A DNA stretch of 64,000 nucleotides, taken from the NCBI GenBank assembly GCA_947568835.1, contig CANOQG010000003.1, positions 620,001 to 684,000 on the forward strand. Reading direction: 5' to 3'. Under the pieces are notes generated by a model. It was given only the letters and a program-made list of their open reading frames with translations, was not told where the DNA came from and ran no database searches. Source of the stretch: Protonemura montana. Lineage: Eukaryota; Arthropoda; Insecta; Plecoptera; Nemouridae. A program made the translations under genes and the position numbers. Shown one piece after another: positions 34,219 through 48,144 of the stretch (positions within the stretch are counted from its first letter, which is position 1; the number at the start of each line of letters is the position of its first letter).

Positions 34219-37209
34219 CTAGCAGTACCCGCTGCCTAACGGCACCTTAAGATTTTTAGGGAGTGGGCATTTTGATTTATATTTTACTTGACTTGAAGCT
34301 TATTTTAAAAAGTTTTCGAAATTTGTCAGATGCCGTTCCAAAAGTTTTAAATAGAGCCACAACCAAAAGTGCCAAACAACACATAATAATATTGTTAAAT
34401 ACCATACAATTCCATACAATACAATAGAATACCATAGAATACCATAGAACACCATAGAATACCAAACTATATCATAGAATACCATATAACTCCATTGAAT
34501 ACCATAGAATACCATAGAATACCATACAATATCATAGAATACCATAGAACACCATAGAATACCATAGAATACCATAGAATACCATATAACTCAATAGAAT
34601 TTCAAAGAATACCAAACAGTATCATAGAATACCATAGAACTCCAAAGAATACCATAGAAAACCAACCAATATCATTGGATACCAAAGAACTCCATAGAAT
34701 ACAATAGAATACCATAGAATACCATAGAATACCAAACAATACCATCGAATACCATAGAACTCCATAGAATACCAAAGAATACCAAACAAAATCATAGAAT
34801 ACCAAAGAACTCCAAAGAATACCAAAGAATACCATAGAATACCATAGAACTTAAAAGAATATAATAGAATACCAAACAATATCATAGAATACCATAGAAT
34901 ACCAAACAATATCAAACAATACCATAGAACACCAAACAATACCATAGAATACCATAGAACTCCATATAATACCATAGCATACCATAGAATACCATAATAT
35001 ACGATAGAATACCATAGAATACCAAAGAATACCATAGAATACCAAACAATATAGAATACCATAGAACACCATAGAATATCATAGAATACCATAAAATATC
35101 ATGGAATAACATAGAACTCGATAGAATACCATAGAATACCATAAAATATCATAGAAGACCATAGGAATCCATAGAATACCATAGAATACCATACCATACA
35201 ATAAAATACCATAAATATCATAGAATACCAAACAAAATCATAGAATACCATAGAACTCTATAGAATACCATATGATACCATAAAACACCATGGAATACCA
35301 TAGAATATTCATATAATACCATAGAATACCAAAGAATACCATAGAATACCAGAGAACTCCATATAATACCATATAATACCATATAATATTATAGAATACC
35401 ATATAATACCTTACAATACCATACAATATCATAGAATACCAAAGAGTACCATACCATACCATAGAATACCAAACAATATCATAGAACACCATATAATACC
35501 ATAGAATACCATAGAACTCACTAGAATACCATAAAATACCATAGAATCTTCATAGTATAACATAGAATATCATAGAATACCATGGAATACCATATAATAC
35601 CATAGAATATTATAGAATTCCTAGAATACCTTACAATACTATACAATATCATAGAATACCAAAGAATATCATAGAATACCATAGAACACAATAGAATATT
35701 CATAGAATACCATAGAATACCATAGAATACCATAGAATTCCATAGAATACCATAGAACTCCATAGGATACCAAATAATACCATAGAATATTATAGAATAC
35801 CATATAATACCAAAGATTACCATAGAATACCATATAACTCCATAGATTACCATAGAATACCATAGAATAACATAGACTACCATATAACACCATAAAGTAC
35901 TATACAATACCATACAATTCCATAGAAAACCATATTAAACTTAGATTGCGTATTTGGATTAGATTTGATAAAACTGCACTCTGTCATTAATGACGTTTTG
36001 AATTCTAATACCTGTTGAATGATCACGGCATCCTCGAAAATAAAATAAGTATCCACGGCGTCCTGATTCGATGAAAGATATCTGTCAAATGTTTATCTTT
36101 GATCTGTCAATGTCACTTTAAATCTAGTTTTGGCAAAATTATCAATAAAAAACTAATCAAGTGTGTTTTGTTTGTTTAAAAACCCTATTTAATGTGTAAA
36201 AGACCTGCAAAGAAAGTTAGGATTGTTATTGATTTACATATTTGTCACAAATATCATTGATGGCTTGGAATCAACTGTGTGATCTTGTCTAGGCTGGGGA
36301 TGGAGAAAAATCGTCGTATTTTAAGAAATTTCTTGTCTTTCGTATACTATTTACAATAAATATCTTTAAATATGTTTACAAAAGATTCCAATAGTTGTGT
36401 TAATAGATTGTTTAACTTTCCAAACCTTTTTGACGTGTAAATAACCTCCACAAGAATGCCACGGGCTTGTCAAGTGGCTATTTTTCATCTTGCTAGCCAA
36501 GACACCAACAATATTTTTGATACTTTACTATAATAATGCTCTTTAAAATCACCGTGAAAAAGACGTAGTTGGATTAAATCCTGAATAAAGAACCAAAATA
36601 AGCCAATTTCACACGTTTTTCCTTCAGTTCTAGAGATTTTGAAAAGAATTTGACATTGACGTTGACATTGACATTGACGTTTGAATATCCTGAATGCACT
36701 GCCGCAAAGATAAGTTTAAGAATTCGTTCACCCTGCAGTGGTCAAAAAACCAAACAAATGAATGCATCTGTCAAACTTTTTGCAAAATTATTTCTATTTC
36801 ACTTAAAACGAACGTAAATAACAGCGTTTGTGCTCAATTTCTTCAATAACTTTCATAGGCATGCATAAACAGTATTACCAAACTGCTGCGGGTGAGTAAA
36901 AGGCAAGTTTTGAATGAAATAAAAATCGAACTGTGAGACATGGCTCCAATTTTCCTAGGCAGGAAATTTCAAACACAATTATCAATATTTCACCAAAAAA
37001 ACGCTTTCAAATCACCCTCAAAGTGTCACAATAGGATAGAGATTTTAATTTTGAACAATTATAACCCAATTGCACACGTTTTTAACCAAATTTCGCAATT
37101 TAAATCAACATGTACAGAAAAATGTTACCCCAGCTGGTCAGCTGGTCAGCTGGTCAGATACAAACTAAAAAGTTGAACATCGCAATTTAAGGCTTTTATA
37201 TAAGGTTAA
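34219..37209 (-). mobile_element. Minisatellite Helitron, 2,991-bp unit 1
   Basis: Complete termini, with the CCCGCTGCC-type 3' hairpin. The minisatellite spans about 34399-35936. Its 5' end has the AAACAG...GGGTGAGTAAAAGG variant and an ATTTAAGGC terminus, shared with units 2 and 3 but not with its block-1 counterpart at 23094. Confidence 0.87.
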
Positions 37210-40200
37210 CTAGCAGTACCCGCTGCCTAACGGCACCTTAAGATTTTTAGGGAGTGGGCATTTTGATTTATATTTTACTTGACTTGAAGCTTATTTTAAA
37301 AAGTTTTCGAAATTTGTCAGATGCCGTTCCAAAAGTTTTAAATAGAGCCACAACCAAAAGTGCCAAACAACACATAATAATATTGTTAAATACCATACAA
37401 TTCCATACAATACAATAGAATACCATAGAATACCATAGAACACCATAGAATACCAAACTATATCATAGAATACCATATAACTCCATTGAATACCATAGAA
37501 TACCATAGAATACCATACAATATCATAGAATACCATAGAACACCATAGAATACCATAGAATACCATAGAATACCATATAACTCAATAGAATTTCAAAGAA
37601 TACCAAACAGTATCATAGAATACCATAGAACTCCAAAGAATACCATAGAAAACCAACCAATATCATTGGATACCAAAGAACTCCATAGAATACAATAGAA
37701 TACCATAGAATACCATAGAATACCAAACAATACCATCGAATACCATAGAACTCCATAGAATACCAAAGAATACCAAACAAAATCATAGAATACCAAAGAA
37801 CTCCAAAGAATACCAAAGAATACCATAGAATACCATAGAACTTAAAAGAATATAATAGAATACCAAACAATATCATAGAATACCATAGAATACCAAACAA
37901 TATCAAACAATACCATAGAACACCAAACAATACCATAGAATACCATAGAACTCCATATAATACCATAGCATACCATAGAATACCATAATATACGATAGAA
38001 TACCATAGAATACCAAAGAATACCATAGAATACCAAACAATATAGAATACCATAGAACACCATAGAATATCATAGAATACCATAAAATATCATGGAATAA
38101 CATAGAACTCGATAGAATACCATAGAATACCATAAAATATCATAGAAGACCATAGGAATCCATAGAATACCATAGAATACCATACCATACAATAAAATAC
38201 CATAAATATCATAGAATACCAAACAAAATCATAGAATACCATAGAACTCTATAGAATACCATATGATACCATAAAACACCATGGAATACCATAGAATATT
38301 CATATAATACCATAGAATACCAAAGAATACCATAGAATACCAGAGAACTCCATATAATACCATATAATACCATATAATATTATAGAATACCATATAATAC
38401 CTTACAATACCATACAATATCATAGAATACCAAAGAGTACCATACCATACCATAGAATACCAAACAATATCATAGAACACCATATAATACCATAGAATAC
38501 CATAGAACTCACTAGAATACCATAAAATACCATAGAATCTTCATAGTATAACATAGAATATCATAGAATACCATGGAATACCATATAATACCATAGAATA
38601 TTATAGAATTCCTAGAATACCTTACAATACTATACAATATCATAGAATACCAAAGAATATCATAGAATACCATAGAACACAATAGAATATTCATAGAATA
38701 CCATAGAATACCATAGAATACCATAGAATTCCATAGAATACCATAGAACTCCATAGGATACCAAATAATACCATAGAATATTATAGAATACCATATAATA
38801 CCAAAGATTACCATAGAATACCATATAACTCCATAGATTACCATAGAATACCATAGAATAACATAGACTACCATATAACACCATAAAGTACTATACAATA
38901 CCATACAATTCCATAGAAAACCATATTAAACTTAGATTGCGTATTTGGATTAGATTTGATAAAACTGCACTCTGTCATTAATGACGTTTTGAATTCTAAT
39001 ACCTGTTGAATGATCACGGCATCCTCGAAAATAAAATAAGTATCCACGGCGTCCTGATTCGATGAAAGATATCTGTCAAATGTTTATCTTTGATCTGTCA
39101 ATGTCACTTTAAATCTAGTTTTGGCAAAATTATCAATAAAAAACTAATCAAGTGTGTTTTGTTTGTTTAAAAACCCTATTTAATGTGTAAAAGACCTGCA
39201 AAGAAAGTTAGGATTGTTATTGATTTACATATTTGTCACAAATATCATTGATGGCTTGGAATCAACTGTGTGATCTTGTCTAGGCTGGGGATGGAGAAAA
39301 ATCGTCGTATTTTAAGAAATTTCTTGTCTTTCGTATACTATTTACAATAAATATCTTTAAATATGTTTACAAAAGATTCCAATAGTTGTGTTAATAGATT
39401 GTTTAACTTTCCAAACCTTTTTGACGTGTAAATAACCTCCACAAGAATGCCACGGGCTTGTCAAGTGGCTATTTTTCATCTTGCTAGCCAAGACACCAAC
39501 AATATTTTTGATACTTTACTATAATAATGCTCTTTAAAATCACCGTGAAAAAGACGTAGTTGGATTAAATCCTGAATAAAGAACCAAAATAAGCCAATTT
39601 CACACGTTTTTCCTTCAGTTCTAGAGATTTTGAAAAGAATTTGACATTGACGTTGACATTGACATTGACGTTTGAATATCCTGAATGCACTGCCGCAAAG
39701 ATAAGTTTAAGAATTCGTTCACCCTGCAGTGGTCAAAAAACCAAACAAATGAATGCATCTGTCAAACTTTTTGCAAAATTATTTCTATTTCACTTAAAAC
39801 GAACGTAAATAACAGCGTTTGTGCTCAATTTCTTCAATAACTTTCATAGGCATGCATAAACAGTATTACCAAACTGCTGCGGGTGAGTAAAAGGCAAGTT
39901 TTGAATGAAATAAAAATCGAACTGTGAGACATGGCTCCAATTTTCCTAGGCAGGAAATTTCAAACACAATTATCAATATTTCACCAAAAAAACGCTTTCA
40001 AATCACCCTCAAAGTGTCACAATAGGATAGAGATTTTAATTTTGAACAATTATAACCCAATTGCACACGTTTTTAACCAAATTTCGCAATTTAAATCAAC
40101 ATGTACAGAAAAATGTTACCCCAGCTGGTCAGCTGGTCAGCTGGTCAGATACAAACTAAAAAGTTGAACATCGCAATTTAAGGCTTTTATATAAGGTTAA
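37210..40200 (-). mobile_element. Minisatellite Helitron, 2,991-bp unit 2
   Basis: The same as unit 1 in length and, as far as I can read, in sequence. The minisatellite spans about 37390-38927. It is fused end to end with its neighbours. Confidence 0.87.
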
Positions 40201-43191
40201 CTAGCAGTACCCGCTGCCTAACGGCACCTTAAGATTTTTAGGGAGTGGGCATTTTGATTTATATTTTACTTGACTTGAAGCTTATTTTAAAAAGTTTTCG
40301 AAATTTGTCAGATGCCGTTCCAAAAGTTTTAAATAGAGCCACAACCAAAAGTGCCAAACAACACATAATAATATTGTTAAATACCATACAATTCCATACA
40401 ATACAATAGAATACCATAGAATACCATAGAACACCATAGAATACCAAACTATATCATAGAATACCATATAACTCCATTGAATACCATAGAATACCATAGA
40501 ATACCATACAATATCATAGAATACCATAGAACACCATAGAATACCATAGAATACCATAGAATACCATATAACTCAATAGAATTTCAAAGAATACCAAACA
40601 GTATCATAGAATACCATAGAACTCCAAAGAATACCATAGAAAACCAACCAATATCATTGGATACCAAAGAACTCCATAGAATACAATAGAATACCATAGA
40701 ATACCATAGAATACCAAACAATACCATCGAATACCATAGAACTCCATAGAATACCAAAGAATACCAAACAAAATCATAGAATACCAAAGAACTCCAAAGA
40801 ATACCAAAGAATACCATAGAATACCATAGAACTTAAAAGAATATAATAGAATACCAAACAATATCATAGAATACCATAGAATACCAAACAATATCAAACA
40901 ATACCATAGAACACCAAACAATACCATAGAATACCATAGAACTCCATATAATACCATAGCATACCATAGAATACCATAATATACGATAGAATACCATAGA
41001 ATACCAAAGAATACCATAGAATACCAAACAATATAGAATACCATAGAACACCATAGAATATCATAGAATACCATAAAATATCATGGAATAACATAGAACT
41101 CGATAGAATACCATAGAATACCATAAAATATCATAGAAGACCATAGGAATCCATAGAATACCATAGAATACCATACCATACAATAAAATACCATAAATAT
41201 CATAGAATACCAAACAAAATCATAGAATACCATAGAACTCTATAGAATACCATATGATACCATAAAACACCATGGAATACCATAGAATATTCATATAATA
41301 CCATAGAATACCAAAGAATACCATAGAATACCAGAGAACTCCATATAATACCATATAATACCATATAATATTATAGAATACCATATAATACCTTACAATA
41401 CCATACAATATCATAGAATACCAAAGAGTACCATACCATACCATAGAATACCAAACAATATCATAGAACACCATATAATACCATAGAATACCATAGAACT
41501 CACTAGAATACCATAAAATACCATAGAATCTTCATAGTATAACATAGAATATCATAGAATACCATGGAATACCATATAATACCATAGAATATTATAGAAT
41601 TCCTAGAATACCTTACAATACTATACAATATCATAGAATACCAAAGAATATCATAGAATACCATAGAACACAATAGAATATTCATAGAATACCATAGAAT
41701 ACCATAGAATACCATAGAATTCCATAGAATACCATAGAACTCCATAGGATACCAAATAATACCATAGAATATTATAGAATACCATATAATACCAAAGATT
41801 ACCATAGAATACCATATAACTCCATAGATTACCATAGAATACCATAGAATAACATAGACTACCATATAACACCATAAAGTACTATACAATACCATACAAT
41901 TCCATAGAAAACCATATTAAACTTAGATTGCGTATTTGGATTAGATTTGATAAAACTGCACTCTGTCATTAATGACGTTTTGAATTCTAATACCTGTTGA
42001 ATGATCACGGCATCCTCGAAAATAAAATAAGTATCCACGGCGTCCTGATTCGATGAAAGATATCTGTCAAATGTTTATCTTTGATCTGTCAATGTCACTT
42101 TAAATCTAGTTTTGGCAAAATTATCAATAAAAAACTAATCAAGTGTGTTTTGTTTGTTTAAAAACCCTATTTAATGTGTAAAAGACCTGCAAAGAAAGTT
42201 AGGATTGTTATTGATTTACATATTTGTCACAAATATCATTGATGGCTTGGAATCAACTGTGTGATCTTGTCTAGGCTGGGGGTGGAGAAAAATCGTCGTA
42301 TTTTAAGAAATTTCTTGTCTTTCGTATACTATTTACAATAAATATCTTTAAATATGTTTACAAAAGATTCCAATAGTTGTGTTAATAGATTGTTTAACTT
42401 TCCAAACCTTTTTGACGTGTAAATAACCTCCACAAGAATGCCACGGGCTTGTCAAGTGGCTATTTTTCATCTTGCTAGCCAAGACACCAACAATATTTTT
42501 GATACTTTACTATAATAATGCTCTTTAAAATCACCGTGAAAAAGACGTAGTTGGATTAAATCCTGAATAAAGAACCAAAATAAGCCAATTTCACACGTTT
42601 TTCCTTCAGTTCTAGAGATTTTGAAAAGAATTTGACATTGACGTTGACATTGACATTGACGTTTGAATATCCTGAATGCACTGCCGCAAAGATAAGTTTA
42701 AGAATTCGTTCACCCTGCAGTGGTCAAAAAACCAAACAAATGAATGCATCTGTCAAACTTTTTGCAAAATTATTTCTATTTCACTTAAAACGAACGTAAA
42801 TAACAGCGTTTGTGCTCAATTTCTTCAATAACTTTCATAGGCATGCATAAACAGTATTACCAAACTGCTGCGGGTGAGTAAAAGGCAAGTTTTGAATGAA
42901 ATAAAAATCGAACTGTGAGACATGGCTCCAATTTTCCTAGGCAGGAAATTTCAAACACAATTATCAATATTTCACCAAAAAAACGCTTTCAAATCACCCT
43001 CAAAGTGTCACAATAGGATAGAGATTTTAATTTTGAACAATTATAACCCAATTGCACACGTTTTTAACCAAATTTCGCAATTTAAATCAACATGTACAGA
43101 AAAATGTTACCCCAGCTGGTCAGCTGGTCAGCTGGTCAGATACAAACTAAAAAGTTGAACATCGCAATTTAAGGCTTTTATATAAGGTTAA
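40201..43191 (-). mobile_element. Minisatellite Helitron, 2,991-bp unit 3
   Basis: The same as units 1 and 2 apart from an A-to-G change at 42282. The minisatellite spans about 40381-41918. Confidence 0.87.
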
Positions 43192-46191
43192 CTAGCAGTA
43201 CCCGCTGCCTAACGGCACCTTAAGATTTTTAGGGAGTGGGCATTTTGATTTATATTTTACTTGACTTGAAGCTTATTTTAAAAAGTTTTCGAAATTTGTC
43301 AGATGCCGTTCCAAAAGTTTTAAATAGAGCCACAACCAAAAGTGCCAAACAACACATAATAATATTGTTAAATACCATACAATTCCATACAATACAATAG
43401 AATACCATAGAATACCATAGAACACCATAGAATACCAAACTATATCATAGAATACCATATAACTCCATTGAATACCATAGAATACCATAGAATACCATAC
43501 AATATCATAGAATACCATAGAACACCATAGAATACCATAGAATACCATAGAATACCATATAACTCAATAGAATTTCAAAGAATACCAAACAGTATCATAG
43601 AATACCATAGAACTCCAAAGAATACCATAGAAAACCAACCAATATCATTGGATACCAAAGAACTCCATAGAATACAATAGAATACCATAGAATACCATAG
43701 AATACCAAACAATACCATCGAATACCATAGAACTCCATAGAATACCAAAGAATACCAAACAAAATCATAGAATACCAAAGAACTCCAAAGAATACCAAAG
43801 AATACCATAGAATACCATAGAACTTAAAAGAATATAATAGAATACCAAACAATATCATAGAATACCATAGAATACCAAACAATATCAAACAATACCATAG
43901 AACACCAAACAATACCATAGAATACCATAGAACTCCATATAATACCATAGCATACCATAGAATACCATAATATACGATAGAATACCATAGAATACCAAAG
44001 AATACCATAGAATACCAAACAATATAGAATACCATAGAACACCATAGAATATCATAGAATACCATAAAATATCATGGAATAACATAGAACTCGATAGAAT
44101 ACCATAGAATACCATAAAATATCATAGAAGACCATAGGAATCCATAGAATACCATAGAATACCATACCATACAATAAAATACCATAAATATCATAGAATA
44201 CCAAACAAAATCATAGAATACCATAGAACTCTATAGAATACCATATGATACCATAAAACACCATGGAATACCATAGAATATTCATATAATACCATAGAAT
44301 ACCAAAGAATACCATAGAATACCAGAGAACTCCATATAATACCATATAATACCATATAATATTATAGAATACCATATAATACCTTACAATACCATACAAT
44401 ATCATAGAATACCAAAGAGTACCATACCATACCATAGAATACCAAACAATATCATAGAACACCATATAATACCATAGAATACCATAGAACTCACTAGAAT
44501 ACCATAAAATACCATAGAATCTTCATAGTATAACATAGAATATCATAGAATACCATGGAATACCATATAATACCATAGAATATTATAGAATTCCTAGAAT
44601 ACCTTACAATACTATACAATATCATAGAATACCAAAGAATATCATAGAATACCATAGAACACAATAGAATATTCATAGAATACCATAGAATACCATAGAA
44701 TACCATAGAATTCCATAGAATACCATAGAACTCCATAGGATACCAAATAATACCATAGAATATTATAGAATACCATATAATACCAAAGATTACCATAGAA
44801 TACCATATAACTCCATAGATTACCATAGAATACCATAGAATAACATAGACTACCATATAACACCATAAAGTACTATACAATACCATACAATTCCATAGAA
44901 AACCATATTAAACTTAGATTGCGTATTTGGATTAGATTTGATAAAACTGCACTCTGTCATTAATGACGTTTTGAATTCTAATACCTGTTGAATGATCACG
45001 GCATCCTCGAAAATAAAATAAATATCCACGGCGTCCTGATTCGATGAAAGATATCTGTCAAATGTTTATCTTTGATCTGTCAATGTCACTTTTAATATAG
45101 TTTTGGCAAAATTATCAATAAAAAACTAATTAAGTGTGTTTTGTTTGTTTAAAAACCCTGTTTAATGTCTTAAAAACCTGCAAAGAAAGTAAGGATTGCT
45201 ATTGATTTACATAATTGTCACAAATATCATTGATGGCTTGGAATCAACTGTGTGATCTTGTCTAGGCTGGGGATGAAGAAAAATCGTCGTATTTTCACGA
45301 CATTTCTCGTCTTTCGTATACTATTTACAATAAATCTATTTAAATATGTTTACAAAAGATTCCAATAAATGTGTTAATAGATTATTTAACTTTCCAAACC
45401 TTTTTGACGTGTAAATAACCTCCACAAGAATGCCACGGGCTTGTCAAGTGACTATTTTTCATCTTGCTAGCCAAGACACCAACAATATTTTTGATACTTT
45501 ACTATAATAATAATAATACACTTTAAATTACCGTGAAAAAGACGTAGCGGGATTATATCCTGAATTATGAACCAATATAAGCCAATTTCACACGTTTTTT
45601 ATTTAGTTCTGGAGATTTTGAAAATAATTTGACATTGACGTTGACTTTGACGTTGACTTTGACGTTTGAATAGCCTAGGTTCACTGCCGAAAAGATACAT
45701 TCACGATTTCGTACACCTTGCCGTGGTGTCAAAAAAGCAAACAATTGATCAAAGCTGTCAGTTTATTAGCAAAATTAATTATTTTTGCACGTAAAACGAT
45801 CGAAATTGAATGTGTTTTCGCTCAATTACATCAACAACTTTAAAACGAATGCATGGAAAATCACCGTGGAGATCCAGGCTAGAAAAACTTGAGTATTAAA
45901 AGAGTTTTAAAAATCGAGCTGTATCGCCTGGCTCTGAGATATCTTGCCGTCATATTTAGCAACTTTTCACCATGAAAACGATTTTAAATCGCTGTGAAAA
46001 TGTCGCCTGCCAATGGAAAAGTTAATACTGAAAAATTCTAGCCCATTTTCGTACGTTTTCAGTCGCATTTCGCAATTTCCATAACCAGTAGAGCGGCCGG
46101 TTACATCCCAGCCACCCATCCACCCAGCCAGCCACCCAGCCACAAACTAAAAAGTTGAACATCGCAATTTAAAGCTTTTATATAAGGTTAA
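43192..46191 (-). mobile_element. Hybrid Helitron: minisatellite body with autonomous-type 5' end (3,000 bp)
   Basis: The 3' terminus, unique 3' segment and minisatellite (about 43372-44909) match the 2,991-bp units. From about 45010 substitutions accumulate. From about 45680 to 46191 the sequence is instead that of the autonomous leader: AAAGATACATTCACGATTTC, then the GGCCGGTTACATCCCAGCC block and CCAGCCAGCCACC-type simple repeats. The non-autonomous 5' module with GACCAGCT units is absent. This is a recombinant linking the two element types and sits directly beside autonomous copy B. Confidence 0.85.
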
Positions 46192-46219
46192 CTAGCAGTA
46201 CCCGATGCCTAACGGCACC
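46192..46219 (-). other. Helitron 3' terminus (copy B)
   Basis: CTAG at 46192-46195 and hairpin arms at 46204-46209 and 46214-46219, identical to copy A. The CCCGATGCC form is kept here, unlike the CCCGCTGCC form of the four elements immediately to the left. Confidence 0.85.
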
Positions 46220-47053
46220 TGTTGTTCTTATCCCTAGTGGTTTTATTTTAGTATTAGTATTGTCTTTGAACTTGGATTAACAATTACAAAAAGCTCACTA
46301 CTGTTTTTCTAGTACCCTATGCCCATAGGGCATATGCCGATAGGATAGATCATGACAAAAATATATGGGCCTAGGCCAAAATCTAGTCCCTAAGCCCTGG
46401 GACCGAACTGAGACTTTACACTTAATGTAGCCTCTACGCATACATTTAAGAAACTTTTATGGGACAACAAAATAAAGTACTGAGAAAATGTCAAGAAAAC
46501 AAAGTATTATGCCCTTACGACTTGATATACCATACTATACCTGATTTCCGCCAGTACCTTCAACGATGATGGCTAACCAGCAGCATTGCTTATAAGGGGA
46601 CACAACCATTTGGTGTGCTTTTTGGACAGAAAGGAATCATTACAAATATTTTTGGTTTGGTTTCAGTGACGAAGGTTTTTTTTTTGAAGATTAAACAAAA
46701 AAAAATGTACCTATTAATTATTGTAATTTTTATTTGCCAATATTATTATCATTCTTACAAATATAAGAAATATTCACATGGTAACGACGATTTGCGTTGA
46801 AAACTTTGACCATTTGAAAGCAACAGTCAATGCAGACCTGCCATGTCGCAGTAGCGCCACTGTTCATTCGTAATTGAAAGTAATCTCCGCAATGGTGCCA
46901 TGAAGAAGTTCCTTCTCTACGATTGGCAGGGTGAGGGGGGGTCTAAAACAAAATAAAAAAAGACGGCAAGAGAGAGGCACTATTCTTGGAGAAATAAAAA
47001 GTTTCTAAATGTATTCAAGCTGTTAAGTGAGAGAATTTTAAAAATAATTGTTA

Positions 47054-47080
47054 TGCCGGGGCCCCCATCCCGCCCCGGCA
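47054..47080. other. GC-rich hairpin, copy B
   Basis: The same 9-bp perfect stem (TGCCGGGGC/GCCCCGGCA) and 9-nt loop as 2544-2570, with no change. Confidence 0.6.
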
Positions 47081-47360
47081 GCATGGCGATCGTCACACAC
47101 TACATCGCCTCTGCCTTACACTATCAAAGATTGTGCAGCCCGTTGCAAGCAACAGGAATCTCTGATGTGCGGACATGCAAGGATTCATGCAATATTCAAC
47201 TGTGTCAGATAGGTAGGATGCATTGTTCAGTTTTTAGACTGGTGCAATGCTATCATGCTTGGTGGTTAGTTGGTTTGACATTCCAAGATGGAATCAAGAA
47301 AAGAGAAACATGCAGTAAAAAGACCGACACGAAAGTAAGATTGTGACCTTAAAAAAATTG

Positions 47361-47850
47361 CAAACATGCAGATAGAAAACAGCAGGTTGCATAACTATTA
47401 ACTCCTTACTTACCAACTACTACTACTTACTACTTAGTAGCTACTTTACTAAATCTATGATATTTTTTTTTGGTTTTTTTGTTTTTTTGAACATGCATGA
47501 CATGCAGATGGAAAAAAGCAGGTTGCATAACTATTAACTACTTACTTACCAACTACTACTACTTACTACTTAGTAACTACTTTACTAAATCTATGATTTT
47601 TTTTTTGTTTTTTTGTTTTTTTGAACATGCATGACATGCAGATGGAAAACAGCAGGTTGCATAACTATAAACTACTTGCTTACCAACTACTACTACTTAC
47701 TACTTAGTAACTACTTTAATAAATCTACGATATGTTTTTTATTTTTATTTTTATTTTTTTTGGAACATGCATGACATGCAGATGGAAAACAGCAGGCTGC
47801 ATTTCTAATACTATTAGTTAGAAGTAACTACTTTACTAAATGTATGTACA
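47361..47850. repeat. ~130-bp tandem repeats with poly-T, copy B
   Basis: Units begin near 47361, 47489, 47623 and 47763, parallel to copy A. The T-rich parts have changed length and composition between the copies (runs broken by G or A), while unit number is the same. Confidence 0.85.
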
Positions 47851-48144
47851 ATATAATCTATCAATTAATTTACATGCATAATTGTCTAGCTCTGGGAGGA
47901 GCAGTTCCGTTAGAGTGTCCACATGCGAGCGCAATGGTCGTGAAGTTAAAGGGCTATGCGGCGTCCGGTGCTTTATACCTGCAGCAGAAAAGCGTGTCAG
48001 CATGGTGAAATATATGGGAATTGGGTTGCTACCTGCCGTGCTAGTCACGGTTCCTGGTCTGCCCTACCTAGCCTTACTGAATTTAAATTTATCTAGGAAA
48101 TGTTACCGCTATTGCAAATGTAAGGGATAGAACAATGATAGGAT

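Larger units (their letters stand above)
26086..37209. repeat. Compound block, copy 2 (~11.12 kb)
   Basis: A repeat of 14971-26085 element by element, with only scattered differences that I could see: one 10-bp unit near 26550, one T fewer near 27960 and one A more near 33999. Element 34219-37209 also carries the alternative 5' variant. Confidence 0.9.
34219..46191 (-). repeat. Four-unit tandem array of ~2.99-kb Helitrons
   Basis: Element 3' ends fall at 34219, 37210, 40201 and 43192, then 46192: spacing 2,991, 2,991, 2,991 and 3,000 bp. The first three units look almost identical. The only substitution I noticed between them is at 42282 (G instead of A). The fourth differs in its 5' half. 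The array behaves as a satellite whose monomer is a whole Helitron. Confidence 0.9.
46220..48144 (-). other. 3' non-coding region of copy B
   Basis: It matches 1714-3625. The GC-rich hairpin (47054-47080) and the ~130-bp repeats (47361-47850) are both present. About 47880-48144 is nearly invariant relative to copy A, in contrast to the scattered differences further out. Confidence 0.6.
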
